From: Niallia sp. Man26
GTDB lineage: Bacteria > Bacillota > Bacilli > Bacillales > Cytobacillaceae
NCBI RefSeq assembly: GCF_022049065.2
Contig: NZ_CP095743.1
Coordinates: 2,929,001 to 2,993,000 of the forward strand
Direction: 5' to 3'
DNA: 64,000 nucleotides
Below the pieces are notes generated by a model that was not told the origin of the DNA, did not search any database, and saw only the letters and a program-made list of their open reading frames with translations. Position numbers and translations under genes: made by a program. Below are positions 55,727 to 64,000 of the stretch, piece after piece; within the stretch, counting starts at the first letter, position 1; each line of letters begins with the position of its first letter.

Positions 55727-56500
55727 ATCCTGGTCATTTAGGAATTGTATCCACTTTTCCATCTCATGATAGCGGGATTTCTTTTTATACCATTGGATAG
55801 AATTTAGGGTTTGGGCTACCACATACCACTTCATGCGCAGCATCAGGTTGTCAGTCAGCTCAAATCCATATTTTTCAAGCCATTCTTTCCAATCTGATTT
55901 TGGGATATACCAGTGAAGAAGCATTCCTAAATCGATTGCCGGATCTGCAATCATTGCGCCATCCCAATCGATTAAATACAACTGGTTGTCTTCTGATAGC
56001 AGCCAGTTGTTATGATTTACATCACAATGGCAGACAACTTCTTCCTCCGTTTTTATCGATGGAAGATTCTGTTCTAAAAAGGCAATTGAATTCGTGATGG
56101 TTGTATTCCCCGTCAGTTCTTCATCCAGTTCTGCTTTAATAACAGCAAGGATCATATTTGGCATCAAGGTTGTTTTTCCAAGCCTTTTCAGCATTTCCAA
56201 TAACGGTTTAGATGTATGGATTTTTTTCAGCAGCATCACAACCCTGTCATCTGTCATATCAGATTGGCTGAATTCCCTGCCGATAAGCCACTGCTGCGCA
56301 GTAAATACATCTCCGTTTTCAAATCTTTTTGTCCAAACAAGTTTTGGGACAATTCCTTCTGCAGACAAAACAGCTAAAAAAGGCGAAGAGTTTCTTTTCA
56401 GAAACAGCTTCTGGCCATTATTCTGGGCGAAAAAGGCCTCGCCTGTTTCCCCGCCTGCAGGGGTTATTTCCCAATCTTGTCCTAATAAATGTTCCAACAT
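55718..56500 (-). CDS. ytmP: Phosphotransferase family protein YtmP (choline kinase-like)
   Basis: The 260-aa product has the aminoglycoside phosphotransferase/choline kinase fold: the catalytic loop CHCDVNHNNWLL (about 156-167) and the metal-binding LIDWDGAMIADPAIDLG (about 174-190). The N-terminal lobe is short with a nucleotide-binding Lys in LFLKRN. The substrate is unknown; small alcohols or thiamine-type compounds are possible from fold alone. ATG at 56500 behind TAGGTGA. Convergent with ytzH, with overlapping stop codons. Confidence 0.88.
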   Translation of the reverse strand: MLEHLLGQDWEITPAGGETGEAFFAQNNGQKLFLKRNSSPFLAVLSAEGIVPKLVWTKRFENGDVFTAQQWLIGREFSQSDMTDDRVVMLLKKIHTSKPLLEMLKRLGKTTLMPNMILAVIKAELDEELTGNTTITNSIAFLEQNLPSIKTEEEVVCHCDVNHNNWLLSEDNQLYLIDWDGAMIADPAIDLGMLLHWYIPKSDWKEWLEKYGFELTDNLMLRMKWYVVAQTLNSIQWYKKKSRYHEMEKWIQFLNDQDLA

Positions 56501-56745
56501 TGTTCACCTACTATATATATTGCTCCATGATTTTAGGATGAGTCATTCTTGTTTGAACCTTTTTTATCCCTTGTAGGAAGAACAAACAGATTGATTCGTT
56601 CTAACTAATAAAAAACTCTTTATTCTTAGCGTTCTACGCATTTAAGTGCAATATTAATCATCATAAATAGAAAAGGACATAGTACCCCAAAAAACATACT
56701 ATGCTAATGAAAAAAATCAATGTATCAAGAATAATTTATTGTTAT
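56501..56745. other. Gene-free region between ytmP and the amyX terminator
   Basis: AT-rich, no ORF. A small inverted repeat CATAGTA/TACTATG (56678-56684 and 56697-56703) is present. The ytmP promoter should be here on the minus strand, but no clear pair of boxes was found. Confidence 0.4.
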
Positions 56746-56746
56746 A

Positions 56747-56793
56747 AAAAAAGAGAGCTATTACAATCAGTAACTGACAACAATAGCTATCAC
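56747..56793 (-). terminator. Terminator after amyX
   Basis: AGCTATT and AATAGCT (near 56757 and 56782) pair around an inner TCAGT-TAC-TGA hairpin; a run of seven Ts follows on the minus strand. Confidence 0.7.
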
Positions 56794-56877
56794 ATTAAAT
56801 ATTATCTCTTATTTGGTTTTTTAGTCAAGTCTATCTGCAATATAATATTATTTTTCAAAAATTAAATTTCTGCCTAT

Positions 56878-59031
56878 TCAGTTTGTCTCTTTTCGCTTTC
56901 CAATAATTGTTATGCCAATCGGGTTTATATCGATGGTTTTTTCCACATCAGGAAGTTCATGGAGATACACTTCTTCTCCCTTTAACAGCAGCTTCCAATT
57001 TCCTTCTTCGACAGCTGCCCTTTGTGAATCGTCATCAGCGTTGATATAGATAATAAGTGTTTCCCAATCACCATAGTCTTCAATATTGTTCAGTTTGTAT
57101 TCTACGAATAAAGGGGAATGTGATTGAATAGTGACATGCTTTCTAATAGCTTCAGCGCTTGTCAGCCGCAGTGCAGCGGTTGATTTGCGCAAAGATATAA
57201 GGTCTTTTATAAATTGGACATTATCAAGAAATGTATCTCTTCTATCCCAGTCAAGTCTGTTAATTTCATCAGGCGATTTATAGCTGTTTTCTACACCGTA
57301 TTTCGTTCGGAAAAACTCCTGACCGCTGTGAAGAAATGGTATGCCTTGGCTGAGTAAGACGATGGATGTGGCAAGTCGATGTTTTTTACGTTTCAAGCTC
57401 ATCTCCAAGTCAGGAAAGCACGCCTCAATTTTATCCCAAAGCGTATGGTTATCATGCGATTCTACATAATTGATTGTCTGATTCGGCTCTGTAAATATTC
57501 CTGCGTTTTGTTCTGCTAATCCAATGCTGCCAGAGAGAAGCTCATGCACTGCTGGCTGACTCCCATTCCCTAATGCAAAGCCTGTATGTTCCAAATCAAA
57601 TGTACTTCCCTTTATTTGATCGCGGAATTGATCATTGAACTGGCCGATTCGAGGCATTTTATGTTGATTGCTAATTATCGCCTTGAGATCATCTGGTAGA
57701 GGTGTCTGCAGATTCCACCCCTCTCCAAAGGTTAAAATAGACGGATCTTTACTGTCACAAATCTCCCGAACCCCCTGCATTGTCTCTACATCCAATATGC
57801 CCATCAAATCAAAACGGAAGCCGTCAATCTGGTATTCCTCCAGCCAGAAGCGAACGGAGTCCAGAATATATCTTCTTACCATCAGACGCTCAGAGGCAAT
57901 ATCATTGCCTACACCTGTACCGTTAGAAGGCATTCCGTGAATGTCATAGCGGAAGAAGTAGCCTGGGAGAATCTTCTCAAACGGCGAGTCTTCTTTTTTG
58001 TACACATGGTTATAAACAACATCCATAATGACCCTTATTCCTTGCTCATGAATTGCTTGGATAAGCTGTTTTAATTCTTTAATCCTTGCGTATGGGTCAG
58101 TCGGATTTGTTGAATAACTGCCTTCAGGGACATTGAAATGTGATGGATTATAACCCCAGTTATATCGTTTAAAAACATTTAATTCATCCACTTCTTCGAA
58201 ATCATGGACAGGCAGAAGTTCAAGATGAGTCACGCCGAGTTCTTTCACATACGAAAGTCCGGTCCATTCTCCAGTTGGGGTTTTCGTGTTCAGCTGGGCA
58301 GCACCTAAGTACGTCCCTTTCTTATCTGCTCCACTGTTCGGATGGATAGTAAAGTCACGGATATGGGTTTCATAAATAATGCTGTCAACAGGGGAGGCAA
58401 GTGCTGGCAGTTTAGGTTTCACCGTTTTTGTTTTTCCTAAATCAACGATGACACCCTTTTCACCATTGACGCTAACAGCAACTGCATACGGATCAACCGC
58501 TTCTCTCCACTCAAGATTAATAAGAACTAAATAAGTATAGTGAAAGCCGTCTACATCCTGCTCTACCTCAGCTGTCCACACACCCTTTTCTTGTCTTGCC
58601 ATCGGGATTTCCATACGCCGCTCAGAATGTATAGGATCTTGAAGAACGAGCTTTACTTGTTGAGCTGTTGGAGCCCATAAGAAAAAATGGCTTTTCTCAG
58701 CGCTGTATTGCACACCTAACGGACCTTCATAAAAATAACGCATATCAAACTCTTTCGTTCTTATGACTGCACCAATCTGCAAATCAGTGCTGCCATTGTG
58801 GTTATCAATAATGGTATAGCTTTTGCCTGCATCCAGCAATTCAGAAGAGATGCAAGTATATTTAACATATTGCTGCATCGTTTCCTTTTTCTTAATGGTT
58901 AATGGTACAGAGTATTCTCCCTGTACTGTAAAGGCATCCGCTTCACCGCCATGATACATATAAGGCAGCAGTATAGTAATAACAGACAGCTCATCTAAAT
59001 AAGCATAATAGTCCCTTTTAATAGATAGCAT
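56878..59031 (-). CDS. amyX: Type I pullulanase
   Basis: It hydrolyses alpha-1,6 links in pullulan, glycogen and limit dextrins. The 717-aa GH13 product has no signal peptide, so it is cytoplasmic. It has an N-terminal beta domain, a CBM48-like domain (about 100-200), the type I pullulanase signature YNWGYNP (near 290) and a catalytic barrel with nucleophile Asp near 408 (GFRFDLMG), acid Glu near 435 (GEGW) and transition-state Asp near 526 (VESHDNHTL). ATG at 59031 is better spaced from TGGGGA than ATG at 59034. Confidence 0.95.
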   Translation of the reverse strand: MLSIKRDYYAYLDELSVITILLPYMYHGGEADAFTVQGEYSVPLTIKKKETMQQYVKYTCISSELLDAGKSYTIIDNHNGSTDLQIGAVIRTKEFDMRYFYEGPLGVQYSAEKSHFFLWAPTAQQVKLVLQDPIHSERRMEIPMARQEKGVWTAEVEQDVDGFHYTYLVLINLEWREAVDPYAVAVSVNGEKGVIVDLGKTKTVKPKLPALASPVDSIIYETHIRDFTIHPNSGADKKGTYLGAAQLNTKTPTGEWTGLSYVKELGVTHLELLPVHDFEEVDELNVFKRYNWGYNPSHFNVPEGSYSTNPTDPYARIKELKQLIQAIHEQGIRVIMDVVYNHVYKKEDSPFEKILPGYFFRYDIHGMPSNGTGVGNDIASERLMVRRYILDSVRFWLEEYQIDGFRFDLMGILDVETMQGVREICDSKDPSILTFGEGWNLQTPLPDDLKAIISNQHKMPRIGQFNDQFRDQIKGSTFDLEHTGFALGNGSQPAVHELLSGSIGLAEQNAGIFTEPNQTINYVESHDNHTLWDKIEACFPDLEMSLKRKKHRLATSIVLLSQGIPFLHSGQEFFRTKYGVENSYKSPDEINRLDWDRRDTFLDNVQFIKDLISLRKSTAALRLTSAEAIRKHVTIQSHSPLFVEYKLNNIEDYGDWETLIIYINADDDSQRAAVEEGNWKLLLKGEEVYLHELPDVEKTIDINPIGITIIGKRKETN

Positions 59032-59071
59032 CATTCCCCACTCCTTCTCTTGTTACCTAAACACTATTCGT

Positions 59072-60052
59072 TTATGATTCCTCCTCCTCTGGAGCATCCC
59101 AATCATATCTTCGAACAGAAGTTGTTAAACAATATTGCAGCAGACTTTCTGCCGCTTTCAGCTGGATAGCCTTGATAGGTGATTGCTGGGTTCTCATCAT
59201 ACGGAACCACTCATCATAATTTCTTTTTTCAATAATCTTTAAATCATATGGTATCGTTGGATAATCAATATAGCCATTCCTTGTCAGGATAGCCTTTTGA
59301 ATAGGCAGTGCAACATCATGCCTGTCGAGAATTCCGCGGACAATTTTTTCTGTCCTGTTTAAAGCAATCAACGGGCTTAACGTCTTTTTTTCTTTGTCAT
59401 TATATTTCTTTACCCAAAATTTTTCATTTGAACCTAGGTAAACAGCGGAATCTTCCTCTTCTAGGATAGTGATGCACCACACAGCAGTTGGTGTCACCAT
59501 CATGACTTCCAGATCAATAGGAGCATTTTTTAATAAGAAAACTGGTTTGTATAGCACTAAATATGTATCAGGAAATCGTTGCAAAAAATATTTCAAGTGC
59601 TCATCATAATAAAACGCCTTCTTAACAGTTGATTTTTCTGTAAGAGTAGAACTAGCCCATTTCAGCTGAAAACGAAAAAGCTGATTTAAAAATTGCAGCT
59701 TCAATTGTTCTTCTGATTGAGGCTCATTAAGAGCATTGGCTTTATAATCAAAGGAAAATATTTGCTCTTCTTTGTCTTCTTCTTTAACAGCTGCCGGAAA
59801 TAAAAGGAGCTCTTCTTCCTTCGGCTTTTTATTCATCATTCCTCTGATTTTTAGAAAAAGAGATTCCTTTTCCTCTGTTATATCGTCTAAACTTTCATTA
59901 TCCTCGTAGAATATTTTCATGTCTTGTGTATCAAATGCCTTTTTAACACCTTCCCATTTCTGCTTTTTTAAGCGGACATAACGGGACGGATACAGCAGTA
60001 TATTTTGTTGGTAACGTGATATATAGTCTTTTAGCTTAATTAATTGTGCCAA
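59072..60052 (-). CDS. YtlQ-type protein, NERD-like fold lacking catalytic residues
   Basis: The 326-aa product has a basic helical N-terminus, an acidic middle (about 70-110) and a C-terminal domain with LKNAPIDLEVMMVTPTAVWCIT, which resembles the D-x-(V)...E-x-K core of nuclease-related (NERD) domains. The expected E-x-K is replaced by ITILEEE, so nuclease activity is doubtful. The start is TTG at 60052 behind AGGGGGAAAAG; an ATG at 60118 would overlap thpR and is rejected. By position it corresponds to B. subtilis ytlQ. It follows thpR by 34 bases, so it is cotranscribed with it. Confidence 0.7.
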   Translation of the reverse strand: MAQLIKLKDYISRYQQNILLYPSRYVRLKKQKWEGVKKAFDTQDMKIFYEDNESLDDITEEKESLFLKIRGMMNKKPKEEELLLFPAAVKEEDKEEQIFSFDYKANALNEPQSEEQLKLQFLNQLFRFQLKWASSTLTEKSTVKKAFYYDEHLKYFLQRFPDTYLVLYKPVFLLKNAPIDLEVMMVTPTAVWCITILEEEDSAVYLGSNEKFWVKKYNDKEKKTLSPLIALNRTEKIVRGILDRHDVALPIQKAILTRNGYIDYPTIPYDLKIIEKRNYDEWFRMMRTQQSPIKAIQLKAAESLLQYCLTTSVRRYDWDAPEEEES

Positions 60053-60086
60053 AGCTTTTCCCCCTAAAAAAACCTGTACTTTTCTA

Positions 60087-60653
60087 TTAAATAAATTTTT
60101 TTGTATATATTGCTTCATATTTTGGTTCTTTATTTAAATGTGTCTGAAATAAAGAAAATTGCTCTACTTGAAAGGAAGGTTTCGCATCACTGAATGGGTT
60201 TTGGGAATTCAGCATGTTCTGGCGAAATCTCTCTGTTCCTGCCCATTTCCTTGCAATCGTAATATGCGGATGATAGGGCCTAGTCTCTAAAGTAAAGCCT
60301 GCCTTTTTGCACTTAATATATATATTCTCTCTTAACTGGTGCAGCGATGGATGATTCTCCAATCCTAACCAGAAAATCCGTGGACTGTCCTGACTGCCGA
60401 ATACTCCTAATTTGTCGATATTCAACGTAAAATGGTCTATATCGTAACTATCTTCATTTAGAATAGTGATAAGTTCGCTCTTTTGTTCTTCCGTTGCTGC
60501 TCCCAAAAAAGCTAAAGTAATATGGTAGTCTTGCGGATGCACCCATTTTTTAAAAGGAAATGCTTCTTTAAGCTTACCCCTTACAGCCTCTACTTCTAGC
60601 CGGACAGCTTCCGGCAAACCTATCGCAATAAAATAATGTGTATTCGTGTTCAT
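60087..60653 (-). CDS. thpR: RNA 2',3'-cyclic phosphodiesterase (LigT family)
   Basis: It opens 2',3'-cyclic phosphate ends of RNA. The 188-aa product has the two HxTx catalytic motifs: HITL (44-47) and HITI (130-133). The length is normal for ThpR. ATG at 60653 follows AAAAGGATG. It is the first gene of a thpR-ytlQ transcript and is divergent from the cysteine synthase gene. Confidence 0.93.
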   Translation of the reverse strand: MNTNTHYFIAIGLPEAVRLEVEAVRGKLKEAFPFKKWVHPQDYHITLAFLGAATEEQKSELITILNEDSYDIDHFTLNIDKLGVFGSQDSPRIFWLGLENHPSLHQLRENIYIKCKKAGFTLETRPYHPHITIARKWAGTERFRQNMLNSQNPFSDAKPSFQVEQFSLFQTHLNKEPKYEAIYTKKFI

Positions 60654-60929
60654 AAAAGCATCCTTTTCTTGTTTATCCTATTAAAGGTAAATTATTTTTC
60701 TTTTATGGGCAATTATAGCTATAATACTATTAAACATTCGCAAAAAGTCCTTTTATGTAAAGAATATATTGTTATTATATATCCTTTTCCCTTGTTTTTA
60801 ATCTTAATCTTCATGAATCTCACTTTAATTGAAAGAAATAGAAGACAAGGACATTCTTGTACCTTATCAGCAATCACCATCTATGTGAGATTTTATTCAT
60901 ATTTAGTAAAAAGAAAGTAGGAAATAACA

Positions 60930-61862
60930 ATGAAATTGTATGGATCCGTATCTGAGCTTATTGGTGACACTCCATTAGTTCGTTTGAACTCTATTGGTGA
61001 TAAAAATGGTGCTGTCATTTACGCAAAACTGGAATATTTTAATCCTAGCAGAAGTGTAAAAGACAGGGCGGCATTCAATATGATTGAAGCCGCAGAAAAG
61101 GCAGGAAAGCTTGTTCCTGGTTCCACTATAATTGAACCAACAAGCGGCAACACAGGCATCGGCTTGGCAATGAATGCAGCTGCTAAAGGCTATCGCGCCA
61201 TGCTTGTTATGCCAGACACGATGACAAAGGAAAGAATCAATATTTTAAAAGCATATGGAGCTGAGGTTGTGCTGACACCAGGTGACGAAAAAATGCCTGG
61301 AAGTATAAAAAAAGCATTGGAGCTGAAGGACGAAATTCCAAACTCTTTTGTACCCATGCAATTCAGCAACAGCCATAATCCTGAAGCGCACCGGAAAACA
61401 ACTGCTCCAGAAATTATTAAAGCAATGGCTGAACTGAATAAGTCTTTGGCTGCATTCGTAGCAACAGCAGGGACTGGTGGAACAATAACTGGAACTGGCG
61501 AGGTACTAAAAGAGGTATTTCCAAATATACGCGTCCATGTCGCAGAACCAGCTGGATCTCCAGTTCTGTCTGGCGGTGCTCCTGGAAAGCATAAACTTGT
61601 CGGCACAAGCCCTGGCTTTATTCCAGATATATTAAACCAGAATGTTTATGATCAAATCCACTTAGTAACAGATGAAGCTGCATATGAGTATACAAGAAGA
61701 CTTGCACTTGAAGAAGGAATACTGGCAGGACCATCCTCTGGTGCAGCCTGCTATGCTGCCGTCCAAGCAGCAAAACAATTGTCCGCTGATGATGTCGTCG
61801 TCTTTATTGTATGCGATACTGGTGAGAGATACTTATCAACAGATGTATTTGCACTAGATTAA
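60930..61862 (+). CDS. Cysteine synthase family protein
   Basis: A PLP enzyme of the O-acetylserine sulfhydrylase fold. The 310-aa product has PLP Lys44 in SRSVKDRAA, the substrate loop EPTSGNTGIG (69-78), the phosphate-binding GTGGTITGTG (about 177-186) and AGPSSGAA near 263-270. By position it matches B. subtilis ytkP rather than the main cysK, so the physiological substrate is uncertain. ATG follows AGGAAATAA, a modest ribosome binding site. Single gene; convergent with dat through a shared terminator. Confidence 0.9.
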   Translation: MKLYGSVSELIGDTPLVRLNSIGDKNGAVIYAKLEYFNPSRSVKDRAAFNMIEAAEKAGKLVPGSTIIEPTSGNTGIGLAMNAAAKGYRAMLVMPDTMTKERINILKAYGAEVVLTPGDEKMPGSIKKALELKDEIPNSFVPMQFSNSHNPEAHRKTTAPEIIKAMAELNKSLAAFVATAGTGGTITGTGEVLKEVFPNIRVHVAEPAGSPVLSGGAPGKHKLVGTSPGFIPDILNQNVYDQIHLVTDEAAYEYTRRLALEEGILAGPSSGAACYAAVQAAKQLSADDVVVFIVCDTGERYLSTDVFALD

Positions 61863-61900
61863 GAAGAGTCCCTCTTATAGATAGAGGGACTCTTCTCATT
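61862..61900. terminator. Bidirectional terminator, cysteine synthase / dat
   Basis: AGAAGAGTCCCTCT (61862-61875) pairs perfectly with AGAGGGACTCTTCT (61883-61896). The left arm begins at the last base of the stop codon. Confidence 0.88.
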
Positions 61901-61913
61901 TTCACAGAACATA

Positions 61914-62771
61914 TTAAACTAATTGTCCACATTCACTTTCAATTGCATCCTTAAACAGTTTCTGCAAGTTTCTCGTAACAGGACCTATTTCACCGTTGCC
62001 AACAGGCACATTGTTTATGGATATAATCGGCATCACTTCAGCTGTTGTACTCGATAGAAATACCTCATCAGCATCTATCAGGTCCTCGATTGTAAAGGCT
62101 TCTTCTACTACCTCTATTTCGTTTTCCTTACATAACTGAATGATCTTCTGTCTTGTAATTCCATTTAAAATAAATTGGTTGGCTTCATGTGTTTTCACAC
62201 TGTTATCCTTCATAATCCATATATTAGAGGAGCTTCCTTCTGTAACTGTCAGTTCCCGATATTGAATGCTTTCATAGCAGCCAGCTTCCGTCGCTTTCTG
62301 CTTGGCAATCACATTGCCAAGCAAATTCAAACTCTTAATATCACATCTCGACCAGCGGATATCTTCTACCGTAATGGCTTCCACACCGTTATCAAGCTGC
62401 TCATAAGGAATACTAACCTCTTTCGTATAAGCTATATAAGTCGGAGGAGTATCTTCTGCAGGGAATGCATGGTTCCTCGAACTGGTGCCTCTTGTGACCT
62501 GCATATAGATGATTCCTGTTTCCAGTTTGTTCTTTTCTACAAGCTGTTCCATTAACAGCTTGAGTTCTTCGACAGTATACTCTATCTTGATACTCAGCTT
62601 GTCACCGCTGCCAAGCAAGCGTTCGAGATGCTCATTTGCAGTAAACAGCTTTCCATTATAAACTCTTATCACTTCATATATACCGTCACCAAACTGATAA
62701 CCTCTGTCCTCAATATCAACCTTTGCTTCAGATCTATCAATAAAAGCTCCATTCATCCATACAATACTCAT
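61914..62771 (-). CDS. dat: D-amino-acid aminotransferase
   Basis: It makes D-glutamate from D-alanine and 2-oxoglutarate for the cell wall. The 285-aa class IV PLP aminotransferase has PLP Lys146 in CDIKSLNLLGN, the N-terminal DRGYQFGDGIYEVIRVYNG (about 22-40, the D-specific pocket) and STTAEVMPI (about 240-248) near the phosphate cup. ATG at 62771 behind GGGGGAGAG. It starts 31 bases after the pepV stop, so pepV-dat is an operon, as in B. subtilis. Confidence 0.95.
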   Translation of the reverse strand: MSIVWMNGAFIDRSEAKVDIEDRGYQFGDGIYEVIRVYNGKLFTANEHLERLLGSGDKLSIKIEYTVEELKLLMEQLVEKNKLETGIIYMQVTRGTSSRNHAFPAEDTPPTYIAYTKEVSIPYEQLDNGVEAITVEDIRWSRCDIKSLNLLGNVIAKQKATEAGCYESIQYRELTVTEGSSSNIWIMKDNSVKTHEANQFILNGITRQKIIQLCKENEIEVVEEAFTIEDLIDADEVFLSSTTAEVMPIISINNVPVGNGEIGPVTRNLQKLFKDAIESECGQLV

Positions 62772-62802
62772 TTTCTCTCCCCCTTAACCATGTTAGTAAT
62801 AT

Positions 62803-64000
62803 TTATTTTGCTAGCTCATATATAGCTTGGGCATAAATTGCTGTTGCTTTAAGCAAATCCTCGATAAACATGTATTCATCCTTCTGATGAGCAATATCAT
62901 CTCTGCCTGGAAACAGAGGGCCAAAGGCAACGCCATTTTCCAGAGATCTTGCGTATGTTCCGCCGCCGATTGAAATCAGTTTCGGCTCTTCACCTGTCTG
63001 TTCTAAATAAACCTTGCTTAATGTTTGAATCAGCTCAGAATCCTTGTTGACATGATGAGGCTTGGAGTCTGTAAAATTCTCAATCACAAATCCATGGCCA
63101 GCAAGCAATTTATCTAACACAGCCTTTGTCTTTTCCATTTCATTTGTGACCGGATAACGGCATGTTAATCCTATTTTGCCGCCGACTTGTTGATTATATT
63201 GCAGGATGCCTACATTCAATGTTAAGTCTCCCGTGATATCATCGTTATAAGCTACTCCTAATTTTTGACCTCTTGAGTCATCTTTGAAGTAACCGTTAAC
63301 AAACTGAAAGTAATTCGCTGCCTTTTCATCAAGTGGCAAATCAGCTAGAAAGGACGCAAGCTTAAGACCGGCATTTACCCCATTATTCGGCTCCATTCCA
63401 TGTGCGGAAACACCTTCAAGCTCTAATACTAGTTCACCTGCATCTACTGTATATTGACCTGTTAAATTGTCCCTGCTTAAATATTCCTGGAAGCGCTGAA
63501 TGATTTCCGTCTGATCTGATAGAACATGCAGCCTCGCTTCCGCAAAATCTGGGACCATATTGTATCTTCTTCCAGAAGAAAAAGAAACTATGCCCACTTT
63601 TCCAGACTCATACTGGGCCATCTCGTCCAAAGACTGAACCATATCAAAATCAGATATTCCTTTTTCCGCATAAATGATCGGAAAATCCGCATCAGGTGCA
63701 AATCCCATCGTTGGCATTGGTTCTTCTTGGAAGTACGTTGTAACGCATCTCCAATCACTCTCTTCATCTGTTCCAATAATCATTTTAACTTCCTTTGTTA
63801 AAGGCAAATCCAATTCTTTAATTATTTTCATGGCATAATAAGCTGCCATCGTAGGACCTTTATCATCCAAGGCACCTCTTGCGAATATTTTCCCATCGCG
63901 AATTTCTGCGCTGTAAGGATCACTTGACCAGCCGTCTCCTTCTGGAACAACATCAACATGACAAAGGATTCCAATGCTTTCATCACCAGCTCCAAACTTC
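62803..64000 (-). CDS. pepV: Dipeptidase PepV, M20 family, 5' end beyond window
   Basis: A zinc dipeptidase of the M20 family that splits dipeptides in the cytoplasm. The frame is open to the right edge, so the N-terminus is missing. The visible 399 residues include the zinc-ligand motifs CHVDVVPEGDGW, GALDDKGPT and GTDEESDWR, the lid domain and the final HVN/GGGTYAR ligand region. The TTG in GALDDKGP is not the start, because the preceding 40 codons are conserved PepV sequence. It is upstream of dat in one transcript. Confidence 0.95.
   Translation of the reverse strand, partial: KFGAGDESIGILCHVDVVPEGDGWSSDPYSAEIRDGKIFARGALDDKGPTMAAYYAMKIIKELDLPLTKEVKMIIGTDEESDWRCVTTYFQEEPMPTMGFAPDADFPIIYAEKGISDFDMVQSLDEMAQYESGKVGIVSFSSGRRYNMVPDFAEARLHVLSDQTEIIQRFQEYLSRDNLTGQYTVDAGELVLELEGVSAHGMEPNNGVNAGLKLASFLADLPLDEKAANYFQFVNGYFKDDSRGQKLGVAYNDDITGDLTLNVGILQYNQQVGGKIGLTCRYPVTNEMEKTKAVLDKLLAGHGFVIENFTDSKPHHVNKDSELIQTLSKVYLEQTGEEPKLISIGGGTYARSLENGVAFGPLFPGRDDIAHQKDEYMFIEDLLKATAIYAQAIYELAK

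Noticed and set aside
59072..60118. ATG start at 60118 for the ytlQ-type gene
   Set aside because: It would overlap the end of thpR by 32 bases and lacks a good ribosome binding site; TTG at 60052 has AGGGGG at ideal distance.
60636..60920. 94-codon plus-strand ORF ahead of the cysteine synthase gene
   Set aside because: It begins inside thpR on the other strand, is low-complexity, and has no ribosome binding site.

Overview
The window is one contiguous stretch of a low-GC, spore-forming Bacillaceae chromosome (Bacillus/Niallia-like; genus is a guess). Evidence: AGGAGG-type ribosome binding sites, GTG/TTG starts, a T-box tyrS leader, sigma-A, sigma-B and sigma-G type promoters, sspA, GerW, RefZ, EzrA, CcpA and a Spo0E-like protein. 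Gene order follows the well-known Bacillus subtilis argGH ... pepV region, so most of it is core backbone. There are no tRNA or rRNA genes, prophage, CRISPR array or plasmid functions.
Layout. 1-6.2 kb: a partial gene, a UspA protein, argGH behind ARG-box-like operators, moaB, an EcsC-family protein and ackA. 6.5-15.9 kb: ytxK, tpx, gerW-ytfI, yteJ-sppA, a RarD-type permease, amidohydrolase ytcJ, acyl-CoA ligase ytcI and the sigma-G-type sspA gene. 16.0-22.7 kb: thiI-iscS (4-bp overlap), ezrA, hisJ converging on refZ, and ytsP. 22.7-24.2 kb: an intact 1444-bp IS150-group IS3 element that has split the bidirectional terminator between ytsP and the diguanylate cyclase gene dgcP. 26.4-27.3 kb: rpsD with a long leader. 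27.3-29.2 kb: the least conserved part, with very small genes (a 41-codon membrane-peptide ORF whose ribosome binding site lies in a hairpin, an 85-aa unknown, a 54-aa Spo0E-like phosphatase, a YozQ-like protein and an ambiguous 38-codon ORF). 29.2-36.6 kb: a LysE exporter, tyrS with its T-box, and a class A penicillin-binding protein converging on a SpoIID/LytB-like protein. 36.7-45.7 kb: ccpA, aroA(G), a large FtsA-like ATPase with a repeated C-terminal tail, the ytxG-ytxH-brxC stress operon, an M29 aminopeptidase and murC. 46.0-64 kb: the DNA translocase sftA with an in-gene 111-bp tandem repeat, ytpQ, ytpP, a DUF84 NTPase, ytoP, ytzB, ytnP, trmB, ytzH/ytmP, amyX, a ytlQ-type gene, thpR, a cysteine synthase, dat and a partial pepV.
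Functionally the region mixes amino-acid synthesis and turnover, envelope growth and division (ezrA, sftA, murC, the PBP, the SpoIID-like protein, the FtsA-like protein), translation (rpsD, tyrS, trmB, thiI/iscS), global control (ccpA, dgcP) and sporulation. The observations most worth a second look are the FtsA-like protein with a possible attenuator in its leader, the IS inserted exactly in a terminator palindrome, the hairpin-occluded micro-ORF, the Spo0E-like micro-gene, and the repeat-expanded linker of SftA. No clearly new multigene defence or mobile system was found.
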